From assembly GCA_011170285.1 (NCBI GenBank), contig DUEE01000016.1, positions 62,001 to 126,000 on the forward strand: DNA of 64,000 bases, read 5' to 3'. The stretch is from Dehalococcoidia bacterium. Lineage in GTDB: Bacteria; Chloroflexota; Dehalococcoidia; Dehalococcoidales; W498. The notes under the pieces were generated by a model that was not told the origin of the DNA, made no database searches, and saw only the letters and a program-made list of their open reading frames with translations. Shown here piece by piece: positions 7,685 through 16,075 of this stretch (position 1 is its first letter; each line of letters begins with the position of its first letter). Both the position numbers and the translations under genes were made by a program.

Positions 7685-10600
7685 ATGTTTACCCACCTCC
7701 ATGTCCATACCGAATATAGCCTGCTTGATGGCATGTGCCGTATCCCCCAACTGGTTGCCAGAGCCAAAGAGCTGGGGATGGATAGCCTGGCGATAACTGA
7801 CCATGGTGTTATGTATGGTGTTATGGAGTTTTACTTGGCAGCCAAGGAAGCCGGCATAAAGCCTATTATCGGCTGCGAGGTTTATGTCGCTCAAAACAGT
7901 CGCTTCGACCGTAATGCCAGCGATAGGAAGAACTACCACCTTACTCTACTAGCTAAAAATCAGACCGGATACCGGAATCTAATTCAGCTCACCACCAAAG
8001 CACACCTTGAGGGTTTTTATTATAAGCCAAGGATGGATAAGGAGCTTTTTGAGCAATATCACCATGGTCTTATTGCTCTCTCTGGCTGCGTTGGCGGTGA
8101 GGTTCCCCATCTCATCTTAGAAGGGCACCTTCAGGAAGCAAAACAGGCTGCCTTGTGGTATAAGCAAACATTTGGCGATTTCTACCTGGAAATACAGAGA
8201 CATCCTACCCCTGAGCTGGAGCAGATAAACCAGCATCTTATCCCTATGAGTAGTGAGCTGGATATACCACTGGTGGCTACCAATGATGTCCACTATGTCA
8301 ACCGGGAGGATGTTTCTGCTCATGACCTGCTGCTGTGTATTGGCACTAACTCTTCTATCCATGATGAGAAGAGAATGAGAATGGCAGGTGACTTCTTCTA
8401 CCTAAGAAGCCCACAGGAGATGGCAGAGCTATTCAAAGATATCCCTCAAGCGCTGGAGAGCACCGAGCTTGTTGCTGAAATGTGCAACCTAAAGATTGAG
8501 TTTGGGCGTCTCCACCTACCCGAGATAGACCTATCTGAAGGCAAAACGGCTGACCAGTTCCTAACTGAACTGTGTCATCAGGGTTTATATCAACACTATC
8601 CCCAGCCTACCCCAGAAGTACAGGAGCGACTCAACCATGAACTGGAGGTAATAAGACAGACTCAGTTCGCCAACTACTTCCTTGTTGTCTGGGATATCAT
8701 CTCCTTCGCCAAGGAACACAATATTCTGTTCGGGGTTAGAGGTAGTGCTGCTGCTAGTATTGTCCTGCACTGCCTGGGTATTACCGAGGTTGATCCTGTT
8801 CAAAATAAGCTGGTCTTTGAGCGTTTTCTTAATGTGGAGCGCAAGGAGATGCCAGATATAGATTTGGATTTTGAAGACAACCGCCGTGATGAGGTTATCT
8901 CTTATGTATCACGGAAATACGGACACGACCATGTCGCCCAGATAATTACTTTCGGCACATTAGGCGCCAGGGCAGCCATCAGGGATGTGGGTCGGGCCCT
9001 AGGTATGCCCTATAGTGATGTTGACCGTGTAGCCAAGCTGGTGCCATTTGCCCCAAGTATGACCCTAGAAAGAGCCCTGAGCGAGAACAATGAACTGCAC
9101 AATATTTACTATGATGATGCCACAGTTCGCAATCTGGTTGACTCAGCCCGAAGAATAGAGGGTATTGCTCGTCATGCCAGCACTCATGCCGCCGGCATAG
9201 TCATATCTAAAGAGCCTCTCACCAGGTATGTCCCGCTACAGCAGGTAAGCAAGGGTAACGGCGAGACTATGGTTATGACCCAGTTCACTATGGATGATAT
9301 TGCCCGGATTGGACTACTAAAGATGGACTTCCTTGGATTAGGCAACCTCACCATCCTGGGTAAGGCCAAGGAGATTATCCTCGATAACTGTGGCATTAAT
9401 ATTAACCTGCACCATATTCCTATGGCTGATGCCAAGACCTTTGAGCTACTTTCCTCAGGGGAAACGGCTGGCGTGTTTCAGTTAGAGGGGGCTGGCATGC
9501 GCCGCTACATCAAGGAGCTTAAACCAACCTCCTTCAGCGATATTGCGGCTATGATTGCCCTGTATCGCCCTGGTCCTATGGAGCACATCCCTACCTTCAT
9601 TAAAGCTAAGCACGGCATTGAGCCAATCCGCTACCCCCACCCCGCACTATCAAACCTCCTTGAGGAAACCTATGGGGTGATTGTATATCAGGAACAGGTG
9701 CTATTTATTGTTCAGGCTCTCGCTGGCTACAGCCTGGGGGAGGCTGACATCTTCCGCAAGGCAATGGGTAAGAAGATTCCAGAGGTTATGAAGAAAGAAA
9801 GGCGTAACTTTGTTGCTAAAGCCAGGAAGAATGGATACTCGGCTGAGGTAGCCGCTGAAGTCTTCAATCTAATTGAACCCTTCGCTGGCTATGCCTTCAA
9901 TAAGGCTCATAGTGTAAGTTATGCTCTTATTGCCTATCAAACCGCTTACCTCAAGGCAAACTATCCGGTAGAATATATGACTTCTTTCCTACTTACCAAT
10001 GCTGACCAGTCAGAGAAAGTAGCTACTGCGGTTGCTGAATGCCGCCGCCTGGGCATTACCGTGATGCCACCTGACATAAACCGCAGTCAAGCCAGCTTCT
10101 CTATAGAAAAGGACGCTAAAGATAATACTTCAGCCATTCGCTTTGGGCTAGCCGATATTAAGAATGTTGGACCAGGGGCTATAGAGTCTATTATTACCGA
10201 GCGAACTAAAGGAGGCGAATTCGAATCCATAGAGGACTTATGCCGTCGTTGTGACCTACGCGGTATGAACAGGCGAGTGCTAGAAAGCCTGATTAAGGCT
10301 GGAGCCCTGGACTCCTTGGGTAGCCGTGGCACTTTACTCCATAACACCAATCGTATCCTTTCCCTAGCTCAGCGGGAGCAGCGCCTCCGAGAAACAGGGC
10401 AGTCTACTATGTTCGATCTGTGGGGTGAGGTAACACCAGCTCCTCTACCTAGCCTTGAACTGGCACCCTCCGATATTTCTGATAGGGAGAAGGGTACTTG
10501 GGAGAGAGAATTGATGGGGGTTAGTCTTTCCGAGCCCCCTTTCAGCCCAACAGCCAAGGGGACAGATGCAAAAAACATTTTCTGCGGTCAGATTGATGCC

Positions 10601-11200
10601 GAATTGGTGGGGCAAAACATTGTTGTCGCTGGCAGGGTCGCTTCGGTTCGTTACCTCTTCACTAGGGGTAATAAAGCCTTCGCCAGTACCATTCTTACAG
10701 ATTTTAGTGGCGAGGTTGAGATTATGGTCTGGCCCAAGGTCTATACCAGTAGTAAAGACCTGTGGCAGGAAGGTAATGAATTAGTGGTTGAGGGTAAGGT
10801 AAGGCTAAGAGATGACCGAGTTCAGCTAAACTGTGACAATGTGGGCCGTTACCAGTCACTAGCCCAAGGTGAAGAGGTTGTTACATCTCAACCCAGTGAA
10901 GCCGCGGTGGTAGCTGAAGAGACCACGGCCTACACGACACCAGCCAAGGGTCGCCGACTGGTAATAAGCATCAGTCAGACCGGTGATGAGGCTAGTGATA
11001 TAGCCTATCTACATAAACTGATTGATACCCTCGGAGAATTCCCGGGACAGGACGAGGTGAACCTCTGCGTTATCAATGAAGAAAAGGTTATTAACCTCAA
11101 GCTGTCCAATGTGTATACTAACTATTGCCCAGAACTTTATCAGCGGCTAGTAGAGTTGGTAGGAGAAGAGGGGCTGAGGCTAGAACCCCTTGCTCCATAG
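7685..11200 (+). CDS. dnaE: DNA polymerase III alpha subunit
   Basis: The replicative polymerase, 1171 residues from ATG 7685, the normal DnaE length. An N-terminal PHP domain begins MFTHLHVHTEYSLLDG and keeps its histidines (ITDHGVMYGV). The polymerase active site PDIDLDFEDNRRDE contributes Asp391, Asp393 and Asp395. The helix-hairpin-helix and OB-fold regions follow (VVAGRVASVRYLFTRG, then EVEIMVWPKVY). ATG 7685 has AGAAGG 5 bp upstream and a well-placed extended -10. The in-frame ATG at 7580 would add 35 atypical residues and lies upstream of that promoter. There is no intein and no obvious missing catalytic residue. The RadC-family gene follows after 32 bp and may be co-transcribed. Confidence 0.97.
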   Translation: MFTHLHVHTEYSLLDGMCRIPQLVARAKELGMDSLAITDHGVMYGVMEFYLAAKEAGIKPIIGCEVYVAQNSRFDRNASDRKNYHLTLLAKNQTGYRNLIQLTTKAHLEGFYYKPRMDKELFEQYHHGLIALSGCVGGEVPHLILEGHLQEAKQAALWYKQTFGDFYLEIQRHPTPELEQINQHLIPMSSELDIPLVATNDVHYVNREDVSAHDLLLCIGTNSSIHDEKRMRMAGDFFYLRSPQEMAELFKDIPQALESTELVAEMCNLKIEFGRLHLPEIDLSEGKTADQFLTELCHQGLYQHYPQPTPEVQERLNHELEVIRQTQFANYFLVVWDIISFAKEHNILFGVRGSAAASIVLHCLGITEVDPVQNKLVFERFLNVERKEMPDIDLDFEDNRRDEVISYVSRKYGHDHVAQIITFGTLGARAAIRDVGRALGMPYSDVDRVAKLVPFAPSMTLERALSENNELHNIYYDDATVRNLVDSARRIEGIARHASTHAAGIVISKEPLTRYVPLQQVSKGNGETMVMTQFTMDDIARIGLLKMDFLGLGNLTILGKAKEIILDNCGININLHHIPMADAKTFELLSSGETAGVFQLEGAGMRRYIKELKPTSFSDIAAMIALYRPGPMEHIPTFIKAKHGIEPIRYPHPALSNLLEETYGVIVYQEQVLFIVQALAGYSLGEADIFRKAMGKKIPEVMKKERRNFVAKARKNGYSAEVAAEVFNLIEPFAGYAFNKAHSVSYALIAYQTAYLKANYPVEYMTSFLLTNADQSEKVATAVAECRRLGITVMPPDINRSQASFSIEKDAKDNTSAIRFGLADIKNVGPGAIESIITERTKGGEFESIEDLCRRCDLRGMNRRVLESLIKAGALDSLGSRGTLLHNTNRILSLAQREQRLRETGQSTMFDLWGEVTPAPLPSLELAPSDISDREKGTWERELMGVSLSEPPFSPTAKGTDAKNIFCGQIDAELVGQNIVVAGRVASVRYLFTRGNKAFASTILTDFSGEVEIMVWPKVYTSSKDLWQEGNELVVEGKVRLRDDRVQLNCDNVGRYQSLAQGEEVVTSQPSEAAVVAEETTAYTTPAKGRRLVISISQTGDEASDIAYLHKLIDTLGEFPGQDEVNLCVINEEKVINLKLSNVYTNYCPELYQRLVELVGEEGLRLEPLAP

Positions 11201-11232
11201 TGCTACAATATGCAACCAGGGAAAACTCTAAA

Positions 11233-12000
11233 ATGCCTTCAGGTGATACATTACCGGGACATAGAAAAAGACTGCGGGAGAAGTTCAGTAGGTCGGGTCT
11301 GGCTGGCTTTCACGACTACGAGATTATTGAATTGCTCCTGAGCTTGGGCACGCCGCGCCAGGACTGTAAACAGCAGGCAAAAGAAGCCATCAAAAAATTC
11401 AAAACTCTGCGTGGAGTGCTGGAGGCTCCCCCTGAGGAGTTACAGCAAATAGATGGTATCGGTGCCCATAGTGCCTTTGGCATCAAGCTGATGCAGGAAG
11501 TAGCCAGGGAGTTTCTTAAAGAGAAAATTGTTGATAAGCCCATTTATAAATCCTCACAGGAGATCTTTGATTACCTATACCATTCAATGCGAGACCTCAA
11601 GAAAGAGGTGTTCAAGGTTATTTATCTAAATAGTCAGAATCAGATTATTGAAGCACAAGACCTCTTTAAAGGCACCATAAATAGCAGCTCAATCTCCAAC
11701 CGTGAGGTTATTGAAGGTGCCATTAAATATAACGCTGCCTCGCTAATTTTCGTTCATAACCACCCTTCAGGCAACCCTGAGCCCAGCCAGAGTGATAAGG
11801 AAATAACCAGAGGCTTGGTTTATGCCGGAAGCATCATGCGGATTAAGGTTTTAGACCATATTATCATCGGCGATAATAGGTACTTTAGCTTCGCTGGGGA
11901 GGGACTGATTGAGGAATATGAACTGGATTTCTTTAACTCGAAAGTAAGAGGAGCTTCCGAGGCTAAACGAAGACCCACAGCTAAGCTATTTAACTCCTAA
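11233..12000 (+). CDS. radC: RadC-family JAMM-domain protein
   Basis: A 255-residue protein with an N-terminal helix-hairpin-helix (LQQIDGIGAHSAFGIKL, residues about 73-90) and a C-terminal JAMM metalloprotease-like domain carrying HNHPSGNPEPSQSD (His175, His177 and the trailing Asp as zinc ligands). The RadC family is widespread; its historical link to DNA repair is unsettled. ATG 11233 has an AGGGA element 10 bp upstream. A longer frame from 11125 would overlap dnaE by 75 bp with low-complexity, arginine-rich sequence, so I reject it. It lies just downstream of dnaE in the same direction. Confidence 0.9.
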   Translation: MPSGDTLPGHRKRLREKFSRSGLAGFHDYEIIELLLSLGTPRQDCKQQAKEAIKKFKTLRGVLEAPPEELQQIDGIGAHSAFGIKLMQEVAREFLKEKIVDKPIYKSSQEIFDYLYHSMRDLKKEVFKVIYLNSQNQIIEAQDLFKGTINSSSISNREVIEGAIKYNAASLIFVHNHPSGNPEPSQSDKEITRGLVYAGSIMRIKVLDHIIIGDNRYFSFAGEGLIEEYELDFFNSKVRGASEAKRRPTAKLFNS

Positions 12001-12149
12001 CTTCATTAGCGCTGATAGCCACAAGCACAACAACTTGTTGTCCCAATGGTATTAGTTTTATCCGTACATATGTCTGCTCTTATTCAGATAGGTTGCAATT
12101 TTGAAGTGTGGTGTATGTTTGGCTTTGAGTTCGGTTCACAATGACAGCC

Positions 12150-12228
12150 GCTTCTTATCATTGCGAGCCAAAGTTGCGAGGAACCAAGTGACCAAGCAGG
12201 AAGCGAACCAATCTCATGATTGATTCGG
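12150..12228. repeat. TCATTGCGAG-type interspersed repeat, copy 1
   Basis: The block from TTATCATTGCGAGCC to GAAGCGAACCAATCTCATGATTG resembles the widespread bacterial intergenic repeat that begins TGTCATTGCGAGGA and ends in GCAATCTC. Two shorter inverse matches to the same core lie near 51034-51043 and 58089-58099. It occupies most of the gap between the RadC gene and the response-regulator operon. Confidence 0.6.
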
Positions 12229-12320
12229 CACTTCAGGGTCTTCTCTATATACTTACTATACCCGTAACCCAAAAACTGTATAGTATGTCCTGGACACCGC
12301 ACAATAGGGGCTTGACTTTT

Positions 12321-12375
12321 TTAATGGACTATGATAGACATTGAGCATCTTTAATAGACTCTAATAGTCTGTGAG
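12321..12375. promoter_or_regulatory. Tandem 25-bp direct repeat, candidate operator of the signalling operon
   Basis: Two copies (12321-12345 and 12351-12375) agree at 19 of 25 positions (TTAATrGACTmTrATAG..) with a spacing of exactly 30 bp, close to three helical turns. The second copy holds a perfect inverted repeat AGACT-CTAAT-AGTCT. A -35-like TTGACT (12312-12317) abuts the first copy, with a poor -10 candidate 17 bp on. This is the expected layout for paired binding of a dimeric regulator upstream of the first gene of the operon. Confidence 0.45.
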
Positions 12376-12454
12376 TAACAAGCATCTGTTGTCAGAAGCA
12401 CACAGAGCGAGGTCAGTATATAAGAATATGCTGGTCAAAGAAAGGAGGTAACCG

Positions 12455-13054
12455 ATGGTTAACCAAAAGCCCAGTATCCTGATTGTTGATGACGAACAGG
12501 TGGTATGTGACCTTCTCAATGACGACCTCAGTGAGCGGGGCTATCTATGCACTTCAGTTCTCAACGGTAAGGATGCTCTCGCTAAACTAGCAACCAAGGA
12601 TTTTGATGTGGTTTTGCTGGATATTAGGCTACCTGGAATGTCCGGTATGGAGGTGCTACGGGAGATATGGTTAAATCATGGCAATACGGCAACCATCATG
12701 ATAACTGCTATTAACGATGTTAATACCGCTGTTGAGGCTATGAAGCTGGGGGCTGCAGACTATCTGGTTAAACCATTTGACCTTAATAGAGTAGCTACCA
12801 GCATACGCACCGCCGTAGAAAGCAGGCAGGCTGCTAAAAAAGCCTCTACTGAAATGGGGGCTATCGCCCGTGGCGTAGAGGCACAATTTGACCCGTTTTC
12901 CGTTTTATCAAGGACGGTGACCGACAGAACTATTGAGATTGCCCGGCAGCTTAACGTAGCTGACGAAGAAATTCAGAGGTGGGCAGCAGCAAAAGCAGTG
13001 GTTGATTCCGAGAGGAACAAAATAATCAAGCCTAGACCAAACAAATCCAAGTAA
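12455..13054 (+). CDS. Response regulator with unidentified helical output region
   Basis: 199 residues. An N-terminal receiver domain has the acidic pair in ILIVDDEQ, the phosphorylation Asp in VVLLDIRLPG (about residue 56), Thr/Ser in IMITAI and Lys in YLVKPFD. Residues 125-199 are a helical tail with no recognisable DNA-binding domain (HTH, winged helix or Fis). It may act by protein contact or on the HTH-receiver protein encoded next. The Shine-Dalgarno AAAGGAGGT is almost perfect, predicting strong translation. It is the first gene of a five-gene operon that ends in a histidine kinase, the likely cognate phosphodonor. Confidence 0.9.
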   Translation: MVNQKPSILIVDDEQVVCDLLNDDLSERGYLCTSVLNGKDALAKLATKDFDVVLLDIRLPGMSGMEVLREIWLNHGNTATIMITAINDVNTAVEAMKLGAADYLVKPFDLNRVATSIRTAVESRQAAKKASTEMGAIARGVEAQFDPFSVLSRTVTDRTIEIARQLNVADEEIQRWAAAKAVVDSERNKIIKPRPNKSK

Positions 13055-13144
13055 ACTTCACTTGTCCAAGAATAGGGGTATCAAGGGTTACATATATACA
13101 AACCAAAGTCCAGTGAGTACCGGAATTGAGCGAAGGAAGGCAAT

Positions 13145-13690
13145 ATGACAGAACTTATGATTGTTCAGGAAGTGGCTGATTATTTGCGGGTCACCGAGAA
13201 GACCATATATAGGCTACTAAAGCGGCGTAGCATCCCGGCAACCAAGGTAGGACATCAGTGGAGATTCAGCAAGGACTCAATTGATGGGTGGCTGCAACAA
13301 AGCTCAATCGTGACAAAGGCAAATATCCTTGTCGTCGACGATGAGGAGACGATTCGTTTATTGTTTCAGGAAACGCTGGAGGAGCTGGGACACTCAGTGA
13401 TAACTGCTGAGACTGGTTCTGAAGGACTGGAATTGGTGAAGCAAAGTGATTTTGACCTGGTTTTTCTTGACCTCAAGATGATGGGAATGGATGGTGCCAC
13501 GCTTTTTAAGCATATAAAAACCATCAAGCCCACATTACCAGTAACTATAATAACCGGTTATCCTGAGAGTGATATAATGGCGCAGGCACTGGCTCACAGT
13601 CCTTTTGGAATTATGAATAAACCCTTCGGTGAAGCCGACATTATTACGGCTGTCAACACTTTTCTTCGAATTACCAGGCAGCAATTTTAA
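13145..13690 (+). CDS. Excisionase-type HTH fused to a C-terminal receiver domain
   Basis: 181 residues in an inverted order compared with ordinary response regulators. Residues 1-55 are an excisionase/MerR-like helix-turn-helix (VQEVADYLRVTEKTIYRLLK, then VGHQWRFSKDSIDGWL). Residues 60-181 are a complete receiver with ILVVDDEE, the phospho-acceptor Asp in LVFLDLKM, Thr in TIITGY and Lys in IMNKPFG. GAAGGAAGG precedes the ATG. It is probably the DNA-binding output of the operon, and phosphorylation of the C-terminal receiver would modulate the N-terminal HTH. The gap of 90 bp from the first regulator could hold a secondary promoter, but none is convincing. Confidence 0.9.
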   Translation: MTELMIVQEVADYLRVTEKTIYRLLKRRSIPATKVGHQWRFSKDSIDGWLQQSSIVTKANILVVDDEETIRLLFQETLEELGHSVITAETGSEGLELVKQSDFDLVFLDLKMMGMDGATLFKHIKTIKPTLPVTIITGYPESDIMAQALAHSPFGIMNKPFGEADIITAVNTFLRITRQQF

Positions 13691-13725
13691 TGCGTTTTTA
13701 CACTAATTATAGTGTTTGAGGCAGT

Positions 13726-14448
13726 ATGAGCTTTAGTAAGAAACTAATGCAGACTTATTTTAATATTGCTTATAATCAAGTGTATGATTTTACCACTGCC
13801 CGACTCAATCGTTATCGCAAGTTACAGGAGAGATGTGTTGGTAAGCTTGAGCTCAAGGACAATGACAAAGTACTATGCGTAGGTATTGGTACTGGCAATG
13901 AAATCCTTCATATCTTGGGAATAAGCAGAAATGTTAGCATCACAGGGGTGGATTATTCTAGTGCAGCACTTCGTAAGGCGCACAAGAAAGCATTGAGATT
14001 GGGTAAGGAAATCGAGTTGCTTCTTATGGATGCACGGAAGTTTGAATTTGCCGCAAGTAGCTTTGACAAGGTACTATGCTTTCATGTCATGGACTTCATA
14101 CCGGAGAACACGGAAGTCACCAGCGAGATTCTTCGAGTGCTGAAGAAGGGAGGGCAATTTGTAATAACCTATCCATCAGGCAAGGAAGGTCCAAAGTTAG
14201 GATTCAATCTACTGAAAGAAGGTATTCATCATTATGTCGATTCGGGTAAGCACCGTATCAGAGCCTCTTTGAAATTCGTAACACAAATGGTGGGGGGAAT
14301 TGTCTACCTGCCCCTTCTTTTCCGTCCAAAGAAAGGATTCTATTCACGCAGCCAACTAGAAGCAATAATCACTGAATCAACGACTGGGGATTTTCGAATA
14401 GAGGAGGACACTGTCTATCAAGATTTTATAGTCTACGGTAAAAAATAA
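13726..14448 (+). CDS. SAM-dependent class I methyltransferase
   Basis: 240 residues with a Rossmann SAM-binding motif VLCVGIGTGNEILHI (about residues 48-62), an acidic motif II around ITGVDYSSAALRKAH, motif DKVLCFHVMDFIP, and the RVLKKGGQFVITYPSG strand typical of UbiE/Methyltransf_11 enzymes. The C-terminal third (residues about 170-240) is longer and more basic than a minimal methyltransferase. The substrate is unknown. It lies 35 bp after a regulator gene and 22 bp before a GH3 enzyme inside the signalling operon, so a small-molecule or fatty-acyl acceptor is more plausible than rRNA, but that is inference. Confidence 0.88.
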   Translation: MSFSKKLMQTYFNIAYNQVYDFTTARLNRYRKLQERCVGKLELKDNDKVLCVGIGTGNEILHILGISRNVSITGVDYSSAALRKAHKKALRLGKEIELLLMDARKFEFAASSFDKVLCFHVMDFIPENTEVTSEILRVLKKGGQFVITYPSGKEGPKLGFNLLKEGIHHYVDSGKHRIRASLKFVTQMVGGIVYLPLLFRPKKGFYSRSQLEAIITESTTGDFRIEEDTVYQDFIVYGKK

Positions 14449-14470
14449 AGAATTGAAAGGGGATAATCAA

Positions 14471-16075
14471 ATGCTTTCCGAGGACAAGTATTTCCAGACC
14501 TTGACCCAAGCTGAACTGTGGCAAAGGTATTGTGGTTTTCTCGACCTGTCTATCGATGAATTCATAGCAATCCAGAAGGAACTCTTAATGGACCAGATAG
14601 AGCGGGTAGCTGATAGTACATTGGGTAAGAAGATTATGGGTAACCGGAAGCCGAAAACAGTGGAAGAATTTCGCCAAATGGTGCCCTTAACTACCTATGA
14701 AGACTACGAGCCGCACCTAAGTGAGCAGCGAGAGGATGTCCTGGCGGTTAAACCTTATTTCTGGTGCCATTCCACTGGTAGAGGGGGACAATTTAAATGG
14801 GTTCCCCATGGTCCCGAGAATGTTGAAAAAGCAGTTAAGCGCTATATCTCAACCATGATTCTATCCACATGTGAAAACAAAGGGGAGATTAACATTGCAC
14901 CAGGTTTTAAATTACTGGTAATTTTTGCCCCCCCACCCTATACATCAGGTAGCATAATTACCATGTTTGCTGAGCGATTATCTGTAAATATAATGCCACC
15001 TCCTAATCAAATCGAGACTCTGGGGATGCAGGCGGCAATTAAGAAAGGATTTGAGATTGCTCTTAAAGATGGGGTAGAGGTCATCGGTGCCCTAGCCAGT
15101 GTTCTGGTGAAAATGGGAGAGGCAATGAGCCAGCAGGCGCGTGGTATGAAATTATCTGTGTCTATGCTGCACCCAAAAGTGATTCGGCGTTTATTGAAGG
15201 CTTGGTTACGTAGCAAGATTGAGAAAAGGGCAATCCTACCTAAAGACATATGGCAAGCTAAGGGCATAATAGTCGGTGGTCTGGACACGGCTATTTACAG
15301 AGACGACGTGGCTCATTATTGGGGTAACTACCCGTCTGAACACTACGGTGGCACAGAGGGGCTTGTTTACGCTTTGCACAGCTGGACTAAAAAGGGGCTG
15401 ATATTTGTCCCTGATCTTTTGTTTCTCGAATTTTTACCATATGATGAAGTCCTTAAGCTACAGGAGGATAAAAACTACCAGCCTACCACTATTCTCCTTA
15501 ACGAAGTTGAAGAAGGGAAATTATATGAGGTCATTATCACACAGTTATACGGAATGCCGCTGCTTAGGTATAGGCTGGGAGATATCATTAAGGTTATCGT
15601 CAAGAGAGACGAAGAGGCTGGCATAGACCTTCCTCATATAGCCTTTCAGCGTAGAGTTGGTGAATTGATTGAGCTTGCCGGTCTAGCCCGATTGGATGAA
15701 AAGACGCTGTGGAAAGCAATTTCTAGTACCGGAATAAAGTACGCCGACTGGGTAGCCTGTAAGGAATACGACCGTAATCAGGCATTTCTTCGCATTTACC
15801 TTGAGCTAAATGAGGAGATAAAAACCTCTCAGGTAGCGAGCATGATTGATGAGCAGCTCAAGATAGTTGATACGGATTACAAGGATATTGATTCTTATCT
15901 AGGCTTACAACCAGTAAGAGTAACCCGTCTTTCACCGGGAACATTCCAACATTACACAGAAGAAAGAATAAAGGAAGGCGCCAGTATAGCCCACCTGAAA
16001 CCCACTCATATTAACCCTGATGAGACAATCATAAAACAACTTCTTAAACTAAGTGATACAAGTAGTGAGCAATGA
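14471..16075 (+). CDS. GH3-family acyl-adenylating enzyme
   Basis: 534 residues of the GH3 branch of the adenylate-forming superfamily. Members activate a carboxylic acid with ATP and usually conjugate it to an amino acid or other amine. Visible motifs: phosphate-binding STGRGGQFKWVPHG (Ser101), YGGTEGLVYA (Tyr292, the A5-like YxxTEx motif) and YRLGD (Tyr367), followed by a C-terminal domain around residues 410-520. ATG 14471 has AAAGGGG 8 bp upstream; an earlier in-frame TTG at 14453 lies before that site and is less likely. The 3' end overlaps the histidine kinase start (ATGA). Its natural acid and amine substrates are unknown. Confidence 0.88.
   Translation: MLSEDKYFQTLTQAELWQRYCGFLDLSIDEFIAIQKELLMDQIERVADSTLGKKIMGNRKPKTVEEFRQMVPLTTYEDYEPHLSEQREDVLAVKPYFWCHSTGRGGQFKWVPHGPENVEKAVKRYISTMILSTCENKGEINIAPGFKLLVIFAPPPYTSGSIITMFAERLSVNIMPPPNQIETLGMQAAIKKGFEIALKDGVEVIGALASVLVKMGEAMSQQARGMKLSVSMLHPKVIRRLLKAWLRSKIEKRAILPKDIWQAKGIIVGGLDTAIYRDDVAHYWGNYPSEHYGGTEGLVYALHSWTKKGLIFVPDLLFLEFLPYDEVLKLQEDKNYQPTTILLNEVEEGKLYEVIITQLYGMPLLRYRLGDIIKVIVKRDEEAGIDLPHIAFQRRVGELIELAGLARLDEKTLWKAISSTGIKYADWVACKEYDRNQAFLRIYLELNEEIKTSQVASMIDEQLKIVDTDYKDIDSYLGLQPVRVTRLSPGTFQHYTEERIKEGASIAHLKPTHINPDETIIKQLLKLSDTSSEQ

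Noticed and set aside
12016-12045. ACAACAACTTGTTGT near-palindrome after the RadC gene
   Set aside because: The stem is only about 6 bp and no T-run follows; likely chance.
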